Shown here: positions 7,014-14,304 of the stretch, piece by piece
Layout: each line of letters begins with the position of its first letter
How positions within the stretch are numbered: position 1 is the stretch's first letter
From: Caldifarciminota bacterium
Lineage (GTDB): Bacteria; Hydrothermota; Tepidihabitantia; Tepidihabitantales; Tepidihabitantaceae
Assembly (NCBI GenBank): GCA_016935295.1
Contig: JAFGRF010000236.1
Coordinates: forward strand, 1 to 14,304
Length of the DNA: 14,304 nucleotides
Direction: 5' to 3'
Translations under genes and position numbers: made by a program
The notes under the pieces: model-generated
Told to the model about the DNA's origin: nothing
The model's input: the letters and a program-made list of their open reading frames with translations, nothing else
Database searches by the model: none

Positions 7014-8579
7014 CTAGTGGGCTATTGTGATCCTCTGCACGTGCCTCCTGCCGGCTGTCGAGGCAGCCATGCAGTAGACGCCGGGGCTGAGGGAGCTGAC
7101 GTCGTTGCCGCCTGCGTGCAGGTCCATCACCTTGCGGCCGCAGGCGTCGAGCAGCGCGGCTCGGTCTTCGGTCTTCCGTCCCCGGTCTCCCAGCGCCAAC
7201 ACCCTGTGGACTATCGCCGCCGCTGCGGTGCGAGGCAGGCTTGTGGGTTCGTCGCCAGCGATGCCGTAGGGCAGGACAGACATCCGTACCCTGCCGGCGC
7301 CCAGCTTGCCCGCCCAATAGAGCGAGTCGGGCATTGTGTCACACATGTTCTTGAGGAGATGGACGGCGCTGTCGTTCGTTATGTCCGGCCAGGCTGACTT
7401 GTACCACGCCAGGATGCCGACCACGATGTTGCAGGCCGGGATGTTCCCGTCACGGTAGTCGTAGCCGGACTGACTCGCGGTCGAGTAGATGTCGTCGCCC
7501 GGGGCAGTGACGTCAATCCACGTGCCGTAGCTCGACCAGGGAGTCTTCCGATGGTCCCGGCCGCAGTCGGCCACCGCAATAACGCTATCGTACGCAGCCG
7601 GGTAGACTGGTATCTCCATCGCGCTATGTCCGGCAGGGGCGCAGGGGATCGATCCGGCGTCCCATGCCGCAAGGCACGCGTCGGCCAGCGGCGGGTATGG
7701 CGTGAGGCTACCGAAGTTCATCGAGAATGCCCACACTCCCTGCGTCACGCAATAGCTGATGGCGGAGATGGCGGCTGACAGCGAAATGCCCATGGAGTCT
7801 CCGCAGCGCATGGCGTATGTCCTCACGTTCCACGGCGGCGCGGCTACGCCAGTGCCGTTGTCGGAGATGGCATTCTGCACCCCAAGGCAGTGTGTACCTG
7901 CGGGGTCGTCCTCGGTTGGCTCCGGGAACGGGTCGCCTCCGTAGAAGTCGTAGCCGATGACGTCATCAATGTAGCCGTTGGTGTCGTCGTCCACGCCGTT
8001 GAGGTCACCGTCCGGGTACCAGAGCGCGTCGAACCGACGGTTCCCGTTCAGGTCCTCCAAGGCGTTGATGGCGATGTTGGCTTCAAGGTCAGGATGAGTC
8101 CAGTGCGGGGCATCGGAGATCATTCCGGTCAGGACATTGCTGTCGCCATGAGCGATTGCCCAGGCCCGGGGCGCGTTGATGTCAGCCAGGTGCCACTGCT
8201 CATGGTAGAGCGTGTCGCCCGGGACACTGTCGAGGGGAAGCAGAACGTCGGGGCAGGCGTACTCCACCACGGGACTGCTTGAGAGCCGGCTGACCAGCGC
8301 CGGGACGTCCACCGACGGGTCGAACGTCAGCAGGTACTGGAGGTCGAGTCCGTGTGCCAGGGCGTGCTGGTTCGGGCGGCGCAGAATCCGTTCGCAGCGG
8401 AGGACTGGAATGCCCGACACCCCGAACTCGGGGATGCTGGTTCCGCTTTCACCAAGCTCGCCCCGCATCGCCGCAGCAAACTTCACTATCATCTGGCCCG
8501 GTACGTACCGGTCACCGACGGGCGTGATTTCGCCTGGCACGGCCGACAGTAACACCACGATGAGAGTCATGCCTGTCAC
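7014..8579 (-). CDS. Subtilisin-fold (S8) pseudoprotease, exported, with sorting tag
   Basis: The product is 521 residues. The GTG at 8579 has AGGAGG 5 bases upstream and starts a signal peptide. Residues 25-110 resemble the S8 prodomain (YVPGQMIVKF). The S8 fold is recognisable from HPDL (162-165), GTHCLGV, NGTGVA, YPAAYDSVIAVAD and SSYGTWIDVTAPGDDIYST. All catalytic positions are changed. The D of VIDTG is Ser155 (ISDAPHWTHPDL). The H of HGTH is Ala227 (PAGTHCLGV). The oxyanion N of AAGN is His318 (APAGHSA). The Ser of GTSMA is Ile380 (DGNIPACNIVVG). It should therefore be inactive as a serine protease and may bind rather than cut. The tag at about 470-521 has LLDACGRKV, GGNDV, LSPGVYC and ends ITIAH. 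Confidence 0.88.
   Translation of the reverse strand: MTGMTLIVVLLSAVPGEITPVGDRYVPGQMIVKFAAAMRGELGESGTSIPEFGVSGIPVLRCERILRRPNQHALAHGLDLQYLLTFDPSVDVPALVSRLSSSPVVEYACPDVLLPLDSVPGDTLYHEQWHLADINAPRAWAIAHGDSNVLTGMISDAPHWTHPDLEANIAINALEDLNGNRRFDALWYPDGDLNGVDDDTNGYIDDVIGYDFYGGDPFPEPTEDDPAGTHCLGVQNAISDNGTGVAAPPWNVRTYAMRCGDSMGISLSAAISAISYCVTQGVWAFSMNFGSLTPYPPLADACLAAWDAGSIPCAPAGHSAMEIPVYPAAYDSVIAVADCGRDHRKTPWSSYGTWIDVTAPGDDIYSTASQSGYDYRDGNIPACNIVVGILAWYKSAWPDITNDSAVHLLKNMCDTMPDSLYWAGKLGAGRVRMSVLPYGIAGDEPTSLPRTAAAAIVHRVLALGDRGRKTEDRAALLDACGRKVMDLHAGGNDVSSLSPGVYCMAASTAGRRHVQRITIAH
7163..7190. repeat. Heptanucleotide array, 4 copies, at the tag of the pseudoprotease
   Basis: Plus strand: GGTCTTC, GGTCTTC, CGTCCCC, GGTCTCC. 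On the coding strand it encodes GDRGRKTEDR, immediately before LLDACGRKV. It is the same unit, in the same place, as the array at 10163-10197. Confidence 0.75.
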
Positions 8580-8584
8580 CGGTC

Positions 8585-8600
8585 CCTCCTATCTGTTCAC
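8585..8600 (-). repeat. Stop/Shine-Dalgarno fused junction, copy 1
   Basis: Minus strand GTGAACAGATAGGAGG: the last tag codons (V-N-R), the TAG stop and the AGGAGG for the downstream GTG overlap in 16 bases. It differs at one base from copies 2 and 3. Confidence 0.85.
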
Positions 8601-10001
8601 GATGACCTTGGAAGTGCGCTGTACGCTTGACGTATAACGCGCTGCGCCTGAAGCCGGGCAGATGAAGTACACGCCGGGCGCGAGGTGCGACACGTCGTTC
8701 GGGCCGGGGGCAAGCGCCATGACGCGGCGGCCGGTCATGTCGAACAGTGAATAGTGAATGGTGAATAGTGAAACCGGAACGCGGAGCACGCCGCGGACGA
8801 TGGTAGCTGATGGCTCACGGCCGTCAGCAGTGAGCCGACGGTGTTCTTCCACTCCACCCGCGGTCAGGTTCCGCTTGTAGTATATCTCCCAGTTGCCGTC
8901 CCGGTTGTCGTGCCAGAGCACGTGGACCGCGGCGCCGGATACTGCCACCGTGCTGTAGCTCGAGTGACCGGTGCTGTTGGTCAGGCGCGTATCATCGCCC
9001 CAGTTCTGGCCGTAGTCGGTGGAGCGTTTGTAGTACTCTTCGAGGTTGGCGTCGCGGGCGTCTTCCCAGGTGATGTGGACGCAGTTGCCGACGGCGGCAA
9101 TCGAGGCGAAATAGGAATCAGCCTGATTGCTGGTCAGTCGCGTGTCCGCGCCCCAGTTCGCGCCGGCATCCGTCGAGCGTTTGCAGTAGATCTCCCAGTT
9201 GCCGTCGCGGTTGTCATCCCAGGCCGCGTATGCGTGCTGCTCGGCGGCGGCCACTACTCCGTTGAAGGAGGAGCCGCTGGCGTCCGTGAACCGGGTTTCG
9301 GACTGCCAGGTGGCGCCGCCGTCAGTCGAGCGCCGGTAGTAGATTTCAGCGTTCAGCCCGTGCCGGCCGTCGTCCCAGACCACGTGTACGAGGTCGCCCG
9401 CCACAGCTATGGCAGGCTGCCGCGTGCTGGATTGACCGGTAGAGAGCCGGGCCTCGCCCTGCCAGGTGGCGCCGCCGTCAGTCGAGCGCCGGTAGTAGAC
9501 CTCGGGGAGGTAGTTGGTTGCCGGCCGGGCGTCAATCCAGACTACGTGAACGTTGTCTCCCGCGACCGCGACCGAGGGGTACAGGGTGTAGGTTGACCCA
9601 ATGGTCAGCGGTTCGGCGTTCGCCCAGTTGGACCCGCCGTCAGTCGAGCGGCGGTAGCGTATTTGCAGGTCGGTGTTGTTTGCCCAGACGACGTGCACCG
9701 ACTGGCCCCCGGCCGCCACTGCCGGTGCTTCAGACGAGTCGCCGGCCGTGGTCAGGCGAGTGTCGCTTTCCCAGTTCGAGCCGTTGTCGGTGGAGCGCTT
9801 GTAGTAGATGTCGCCACTGCCGTCGCGGTAGTCGTACCAGACGGCGTGCAGCACGCTGCCGCTCGCGGCAAGGCAGCGGCCACACGGGAATGATGTGAGC
9901 GACGCAGCCGGATTGTTGGTGAGGCGGACATCGCCTTCCCACTGGGCAAGGGCCGGAACCGCGGTGATGACGAGCGTGAACATCAGGTTGAAAGGTCTCA
10001 C
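8589..10001 (-). CDS. Secreted BNR/Asp-box (sialidase-like) propeller protein with sorting tag
   Basis: The product is 470 residues. The GTG at 10001 has AGGAGG 5 bases upstream and starts a signal peptide (MRPFNLMFTLVITAVPALA, then Q). Six Asp-box motifs, S-T-D-x-G-x-x-W, follow at about 53-residue spacing, each in the frame YKRSTDxGxNW...DTRLT. The strand between them carries HVVWxDxRDGNWEIYY. A seventh repeat is truncated (YKRNLTAGG). Asp boxes are structural turns of six-bladed sialidase-like propellers. The sialidase catalytic arginine triad cannot be assigned, so carbohydrate binding or a structural role is as likely as hydrolysis. The tag (about 395-470) has IVRGVLR, LFDMTGRRV, GPNDV, LAPGVYF and ends KVIVNR. 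The 9-base gap to the next gene contains the ribosome site. Confidence 0.9.
   Translation of the reverse strand: MRPFNLMFTLVITAVPALAQWEGDVRLTNNPAASLTSFPCGRCLAASGSVLHAVWYDYRDGSGDIYYKRSTDNGSNWESDTRLTTAGDSSEAPAVAAGGQSVHVVWANNTDLQIRYRRSTDGGSNWANAEPLTIGSTYTLYPSVAVAGDNVHVVWIDARPATNYLPEVYYRRSTDGGATWQGEARLSTGQSSTRQPAIAVAGDLVHVVWDDGRHGLNAEIYYRRSTDGGATWQSETRFTDASGSSFNGVVAAAEQHAYAAWDDNRDGNWEIYCKRSTDAGANWGADTRLTSNQADSYFASIAAVGNCVHITWEDARDANLEEYYKRSTDYGQNWGDDTRLTNSTGHSSYSTVAVSGAAVHVLWHDNRDGNWEIYYKRNLTAGGVEEHRRLTADGREPSATIVRGVLRVPVSLFTIHYSLFDMTGRRVMALAPGPNDVSHLAPGVYFICPASGAARYTSSVQRTSKVIVNR
8613..8654. repeat. Degenerate heptanucleotide array, about 6 copies
   Basis: Plus strand 7-mers AGTGCGC, TGTACGC, TTGACGT, ATAACGC, GCTGCGC, CTGAAGC have recurring GC ends. 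They encode the variable spacer between PGVYF and KVIVNR in the BNR protein tag. The unit resembles the TTGACGC array at 4562-4596. Confidence 0.5.
8746..8773. repeat. Heptanucleotide array, 4 copies, at the tag of the BNR protein
   Basis: Plus strand: AGTGAAT, AGTGAAT, GGTGAAT, AGTGAAA. On the coding strand it encodes SLFTIHYSL, immediately before FDMTGRRV. The same unit occurs at 2287-2314 in the C1 protease gene. Confidence 0.85.
8805..8839. repeat. Degenerate heptanucleotide array, 5 copies
   Basis: Plus strand: AGCTGAT, GGCTCAC, GGCCGTC, AGCAGTG, AGCCGAC. It encodes the RRLTADGREPSA linker upstream of the BNR protein tag. Copies 3 and 4 match weakly. Confidence 0.4.
9303..9499. repeat. 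41-base perfect direct repeat in the BNR gene
   Basis: Positions 9303-9343 and 9459-9499 are identical over 41 bases, starting CTGCCAGGTGGCGCC. They encode the YRRSTDGGATWQ Asp-box segment of two adjacent blades, 156 bases apart (52 codons, one blade). This points to recent blade duplication or gene conversion. Confidence 0.85.
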
Positions 10002-10006
10002 GAATT

Positions 10007-10022
10007 CCTCCTATCTGGTCAC
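10007..10022 (-). repeat. Stop/Shine-Dalgarno fused junction, copy 2
   Basis: Minus strand GTGACCAGATAGGAGG joins the V-T-R end and stop of the SBBP gene to the ribosome site of the BNR gene. It is identical to the copy at 11585-11600. Confidence 0.85.
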
Positions 10023-11579
10023 TATTACCTTATCAATTGAAGAGGGAAGATCAGCCCACGACGAATGGACGAAGTAGACGCCCGGGCTCAGCCGGCTTAC
10101 ATCGTTCGCGCCGGTGTGAAGTTCCATTACCTTCCGTCCGCTAACGTCAAGAAGTCCTGCCCGGTCTCCGGTCTTCGGTCCCCGGTCTCCTGTTCTCAGC
10201 ACGCCGCGGATGATGGTCGGGCCGGCGCGCGGCGTTCGCACCGCGACCTTTGGCTCTGCCGCGACCGCGCTGACCGAGGTATATGCCAGGGTCAGGTAGT
10301 CGATGCCGGTGCTGTCGTTGTCGGTCCGGCCGCCGACGAAGACCGTGCCCTGAGAATTCAGGGCCACGACGTAGGCTTCGTCGAACATGCTCGGCATGTC
10401 GAACCGCTCCAGCCACTGCTCGTTGCCGGCTGAGTCGTACTTGATGGTGACGACGTCCCAGTCGCCGCCGGAGTTCACACTCGACCCGGCCACATACACG
10501 TTCGCATCGGCATCGACGGCGAGCCCGCAAGCCCGGTCGTAGTCCCGCGGGCCGCGGTAGCGAGCCACCCAGCGCTGGACTCCGTCCGGAGCGTACTTGA
10601 CGGTCGCGTAGTTATAGTGGCCCTGGGCGTCGACGTCGCTGGTGCCGGTGACGTAGACATTGCCGGCGCCGTCAACGGCGAGTCCCGCGACTTCATCCGA
10701 GCGGTTGCCCGGCCCGTTGTAGCGGCGGGTCCAGAGCGTGTCTCCCCGGGGGCCATACTTGACCGTGAGATAGTCATCGAGCGTGAGGGTATCGTAGCTC
10801 CGGCCGGCAACGACGGCATTGCCCTGGCCGTCGGCCGCAACCACCTTTCCCTGCATGTCGCAGCCCGCCGGTCCGGCACAGAGGTTGGCCCAGACCGAGT
10901 CGCCGCCCGGGCCGAGCTTCCAGGTCAGCAGGGCGAAGTCCTTGCCGCCGGAGCTGGCGTAGCCGGTCACATAAGTGTTCCCCTGCGCGTCGAGCGCAAC
11001 CGCGTCAGCGCCGTCGTTGTAGCCGCTGTTGTAACGGAAGATCCAGACGGCGCTGCCGTTCAGCCCGTACTTCACAACCACGTAGTCGAGGTCATTGGAC
11101 CAGCCGGCCCGGCCGGTCACATAGCTGTTGCCGGCCGAGTCCGTGACGACTGACGAGGCCCGGTCCTCGTCGCCCTCGTCGTGGACCGTGGCCCACAGTG
11201 ACTCTCCCGCAGCCGAGTACCTGACGGTCGCCCAGTCGCCGTACTGCGAGGTCGTGCCGCCGAGGTAACCGGTGACGACGACGTTGCCGGAGCGGTCGAC
11301 GGCGAGGGCTGTTGCACCATCAAGGCCGGCGCCCGGGTTGAAGCGCCGCAGCCAGACCATTTCGCCGTCCGGGTGGTACTTGATGGTGACGAACTCGTCG
11401 TCGTCGTCAGCAACCGTGCTGTAGCCCGAGACGATGACATTGCCGGAGTCGTCAATGCCGATGGCATGAACCTCGTCGTAGGCGCTGTCCGGGCCGTTGT
11501 AGGCCCTGAACCACAGCGGGTCGGCAAGCGTCAGCGGAGCCAGAATGCAGAGCGCAGAGAGCAGAGAGCAGAACTTCAT
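10011..11579 (-). CDS. Secreted SBBP-type beta-propeller protein with sorting tag
   Basis: The product is 522 residues. The ATG at 11579 has AGGAGG 5 bases upstream, and residues 1-19 form a signal peptide (MKFCSLLSALCILAPLTLA). Residues 20-440 hold eight repeats of about 50 residues with the SBBP cadence: RYNGPxxxxDxAxGLAVDxxGNVYVTGxS, then DYxTVKYxxxGxxxW. A clear example lies near 10730-10570. SBBP propellers are extracellular structural or binding modules; no active site is visible. The tag (about 452-522) has IIRGVLR, LLDVSGRKV, GANDV, LSPGVYF and ends KVIVTR. It is the first full-length gene of unit A, directly behind the mini-ORF. Confidence 0.9.
   Translation of the reverse strand: MKFCSLLSALCILAPLTLADPLWFRAYNGPDSAYDEVHAIGIDDSGNVIVSGYSTVADDDDEFVTIKYHPDGEMVWLRRFNPGAGLDGATALAVDRSGNVVVTGYLGGTTSQYGDWATVRYSAAGESLWATVHDEGDEDRASSVVTDSAGNSYVTGRAGWSNDLDYVVVKYGLNGSAVWIFRYNSGYNDGADAVALDAQGNTYVTGYASSGGKDFALLTWKLGPGGDSVWANLCAGPAGCDMQGKVVAADGQGNAVVAGRSYDTLTLDDYLTVKYGPRGDTLWTRRYNGPGNRSDEVAGLAVDGAGNVYVTGTSDVDAQGHYNYATVKYAPDGVQRWVARYRGPRDYDRACGLAVDADANVYVAGSSVNSGGDWDVVTIKYDSAGNEQWLERFDMPSMFDEAYVVALNSQGTVFVGGRTDNDSTGIDYLTLAYTSVSAVAAEPKVAVRTPRAGPTIIRGVLRTGDRGPKTGDRAGLLDVSGRKVMELHTGANDVSRLSPGVYFVHSSWADLPSSIDKVIVTR
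10163..10197. repeat. Heptanucleotide array, 4-5 copies, at the tag of the SBBP protein
   Basis: Plus strand: GGTCTCC, GGTCTTC, GGTCCCC, GGTCTCC, then a weak TGTTCTC. On the coding strand it encodes TGDRGPKTGDR, immediately before AGLLDVSGRKV. Confidence 0.8.
11547..11573. repeat. Heptanucleotide array in the signal-peptide codons of the SBBP gene
   Basis: Plus strand: GCAGAGC, GCAGAGA, GCAGAGA, GCAGAA. It begins within the third codon after the ATG at 11579 and encodes CSLLSALC of the signal peptide. Gain or loss of one unit would shift the frame. Confidence 0.75.
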
Positions 11580-11584
11580 CGAAT

Positions 11585-11600
11585 CCTCCTATCTGGTCAC
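11585..11600 (-). repeat. Stop/Shine-Dalgarno fused junction, copy 3
   Basis: Minus strand GTGACCAGATAGGAGG at the end of the mini-ORF supplies the ribosome site of the SBBP gene. Confidence 0.85.
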
Positions 11601-11735
11601 AATGACCTTGGCTACGATTGATGGTTGGGAGCAGGCGAAGCAGACGCTCGGGCCCGGGCGGCCTGCGTGAACAGGTCTGCGCGGCTTCAGCCGCGGACAG
11701 ACACAGGCACCGGTCACAGCAAACGGGCGATTCAC
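11589..11735 (-). CDS. 48-codon mini-ORF ending in a decayed sorting-tag tail
   Basis: A GTG at 11735 with AGGAGG 4 bases upstream opens 48 codons (MNRPFAVTGACVCPRLK...). They end GPSVCFACSQPSIVAKVIVTR in sense, stopping at the same fused stop/Shine-Dalgarno junction as the full genes. The last 21 residues match the end of the tag (SPGVYF then KVIVTR), with PGVYF decayed to PSVCF. The first 25 residues are not a signal peptide and resemble nothing I know. It is either the residue of a deleted first cargo gene or a translated leader that couples ribosomes into the SBBP gene. The longer open frame upstream (to 12263) lies antisense to the DUF488 gene and is not supported. Confidence 0.55.
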   Translation of the reverse strand: MNRPFAVTGACVCPRLKPRRPVHAGRPGPSVCFACSQPSIVAKVIVTR

Positions 11736-11739
11736 AGCG

Positions 11740-11745
11740 CCTCCT
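11740..11745 (-). promoter_or_regulatory. Shine-Dalgarno of the mini-ORF
   Basis: A perfect AGGAGG with a 4-base spacer (CGCT) before the GTG at 11735. With the predicted transcript start near 11746 it would sit almost at the 5' end of the message. Confidence 0.6.
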
Positions 11746-11752
11746 GGTGCTG

Positions 11753-11780
11753 ATTGTAGCGCCCGGCCGGCAGGCGTCAA
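11753..11780 (-). promoter_or_regulatory. Sigma70-type promoter of unit A
   Basis: On the minus strand TTGACG (11775-11780) and TACAAT (11753-11758) are separated by 16 bases. Each hexamer has five of six consensus positions. It is the only good promoter match I see ahead of the five-ORF minus-strand unit. Confidence 0.65.
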
Positions 11781-11867
11781 GCGGCTGAACGCGTCCGAGA
11801 AGCGGGAAGACCCGGTTCTCAGTGTCGGCTGCGGAGCCGGTCGCTGCTCTCCCGGGTCTAATAGGAA

Positions 11868-12460
11868 GTGACGACCAAAGCCAGGCTGACCGTCTACACA
11901 GTTGGCCATTCCACTCGGCCGATCGGTGACTTCCTGGACTTGCTCGAGGCCCACGGAATCAAGAAGGTGGTCGACGTGCGGACAATTCCGAAGTCCCGCC
12001 ACAATCCTCAGTTCAACCAGGACGAGTTGAAGAGGTCCCTGGCCGACGCGAGAATCGGCTATCGACACCTGAAGGTTCTGGGTGGCCTGCGCCATGCGCT
12101 GCGCGATTCGGTGAACACGGGCTGGCGCAACCTCTCCTTCCGCGGGTTCGCCGACTATATGCAGACCGAGGAATTCGACCGCGGTATCGAATTGCTGGAG
12201 ACCATCGCCCGGAAGCAGCCCACCGCCATCATGTGCGCCGAGGGCAACCCCTGGCGCTGCCACCGTTCGCTGATAGGCGATGCGCTCGCCAAGCGGAAGT
12301 GGCAGGTCCTGGAGATCTCAAGCAGGAAGGCCGCGCGGCCGCACCGGCTCACGCCGTTTCTGCGAATGCGAAAGGGCAGGCTCGTTTACCCGGCGGAAGC
12401 GACCGCTGACAAGGCACGGGTCCGAATCGAGCCGCGCAGGGTTTCGTCTAATATAGCGAG

Positions 12461-12464
<4 letters not shown>
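11868..12464 (+). CDS. DUF488 family protein
   Basis: The product is 198 residues, close to the usual DUF488 length. The family hallmarks are TVGHSTR (11-17), DVRTIPKSRHNPQF (36-49), the YRHLKVLGGLR block (65-75) and CAEGNPWRCHR (123-133), which holds the conserved Cys and CHR. The biochemical role of the family is not settled, so none is assigned. In-frame TAA and TAG codons lie just upstream, so the GTG at 11868 is the earliest possible start. No usable Shine-Dalgarno precedes it (AGGA is only one base away), and a -10-like TCTAAT at 11857-11862 would place the transcript start at the GTG itself. The stop overlaps the clpB start as ATGA, so the two are co-translated. Confidence 0.9.

Positions 12465-14304
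<1,840 letters not shown>

Larger units (their letters stand above)
11736..11867. other. Divergent intergenic region between unit A and DUF488-clpB
   Basis: These 132 bases carry the unit A promoter and ribosome site on the minus strand. On the plus strand there is only a -10-like TCTAAT at 11857-11862, with no recognisable -35. No operator or palindrome stands out. Confidence 0.5.

Noticed and set aside
8094..8120. Asp156 of the pseudoprotease as a surviving catalytic Asp
   Set aside because: Counting back from HPDL, subtilisin places the catalytic Asp 7 residues before the His, which is Ser155 here; Asp156 is one position off. His, Ser and Asn are also missing.
8870..9860. Regular repeats in the BNR gene as a possible CRISPR array
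   Set aside because: The repeats are in-frame coding units of about 53 codons with Asp-box motifs and no conserved short repeat with unique spacers.
11736..12263. Upstream part of a 224-codon minus-strand frame ending at 11589
   Set aside because: It runs antisense through DUF488. Only the part from the GTG at 11735, with its Shine-Dalgarno and tag-like end, is supported.

Overview
The window looks like a G+C-rich bacterial chromosome fragment from a lineage that uses a type IX-like (Por) secretion system. Four consecutive-type secreted proteins end in a recognisable Por/T9SS type A-like sorting tag (a D-x-x-G-R-[RK]-V segment, then ND[VI], then [SA]PGVY[FC], then a short basic end such as KVIVTR). 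This tag, together with papain-like, propeller and WG-repeat cargo and a high-GC ClpB, fits candidate division WOR-3 or another FCB-related lineage. That placement is inference from protein style; no rRNA or tRNA gene is present, and no secretion machinery is encoded here.

Layout. (1) Positions 1-2129, minus: a large WG-repeat protein with an N-terminal signal sequence, running off the left edge. (2) 2139-4280, minus: a papain-family (C1) cysteine protease with CARDB-like domains and a sorting tag. It lies 9 bases upstream of the WG gene and has its own promoter at 4395-4421. (3) 4482-4507: a stem-loop that probably ends the next unit. (4) 4668-7010, minus: a 16-repeat YVTN-like propeller. 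Its sorting tag is cut off by an in-frame TAA but is still readable up to 4530. (5) 7014-8579, minus: a subtilisin-fold protein with every catalytic residue replaced. (6) 8589-10001, minus: a BNR/Asp-box propeller. (7) 10011-11579, minus: an SBBP-type propeller. (8) 11589-11735, minus: a 48-codon mini-ORF that ends in a decayed sorting-tag tail, directly behind a good promoter (11753-11780). (9) 11868-12464, plus: a DUF488 protein. (10) 12461-14304, plus: clpB, cut by the right edge and overlapping the DUF488 stop as ATGA.

How they fit together. The minus strand appears to hold two transcription units of exported proteins. Unit A runs from the promoter at 11753-11780 through the mini-ORF, the SBBP, BNR, pseudo-subtilisin and YVTN genes, to the hairpin at 4482-4507. 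Unit B runs from the promoter at 4395-4421 through the papain-like protease and the WG protein. Three junctions in unit A share nearly the same 16 bases, in which the stop codon of one tag runs into the Shine-Dalgarno of the next gene. The plus-strand pair is a small proteostasis operon, divergent from unit A across 132 bases.

The most unusual signal is at DNA level. The linkers at the sorting tags of four unrelated cargo proteins are built from short tandem arrays of degenerate heptanucleotides, of at least three unrelated unit sequences. One 67-base tag segment is almost identical between two unrelated cargos, and two further copies of the tag are decayed or detached. This suggests the tags behave as exchangeable cassettes bounded by 7-base repeats.
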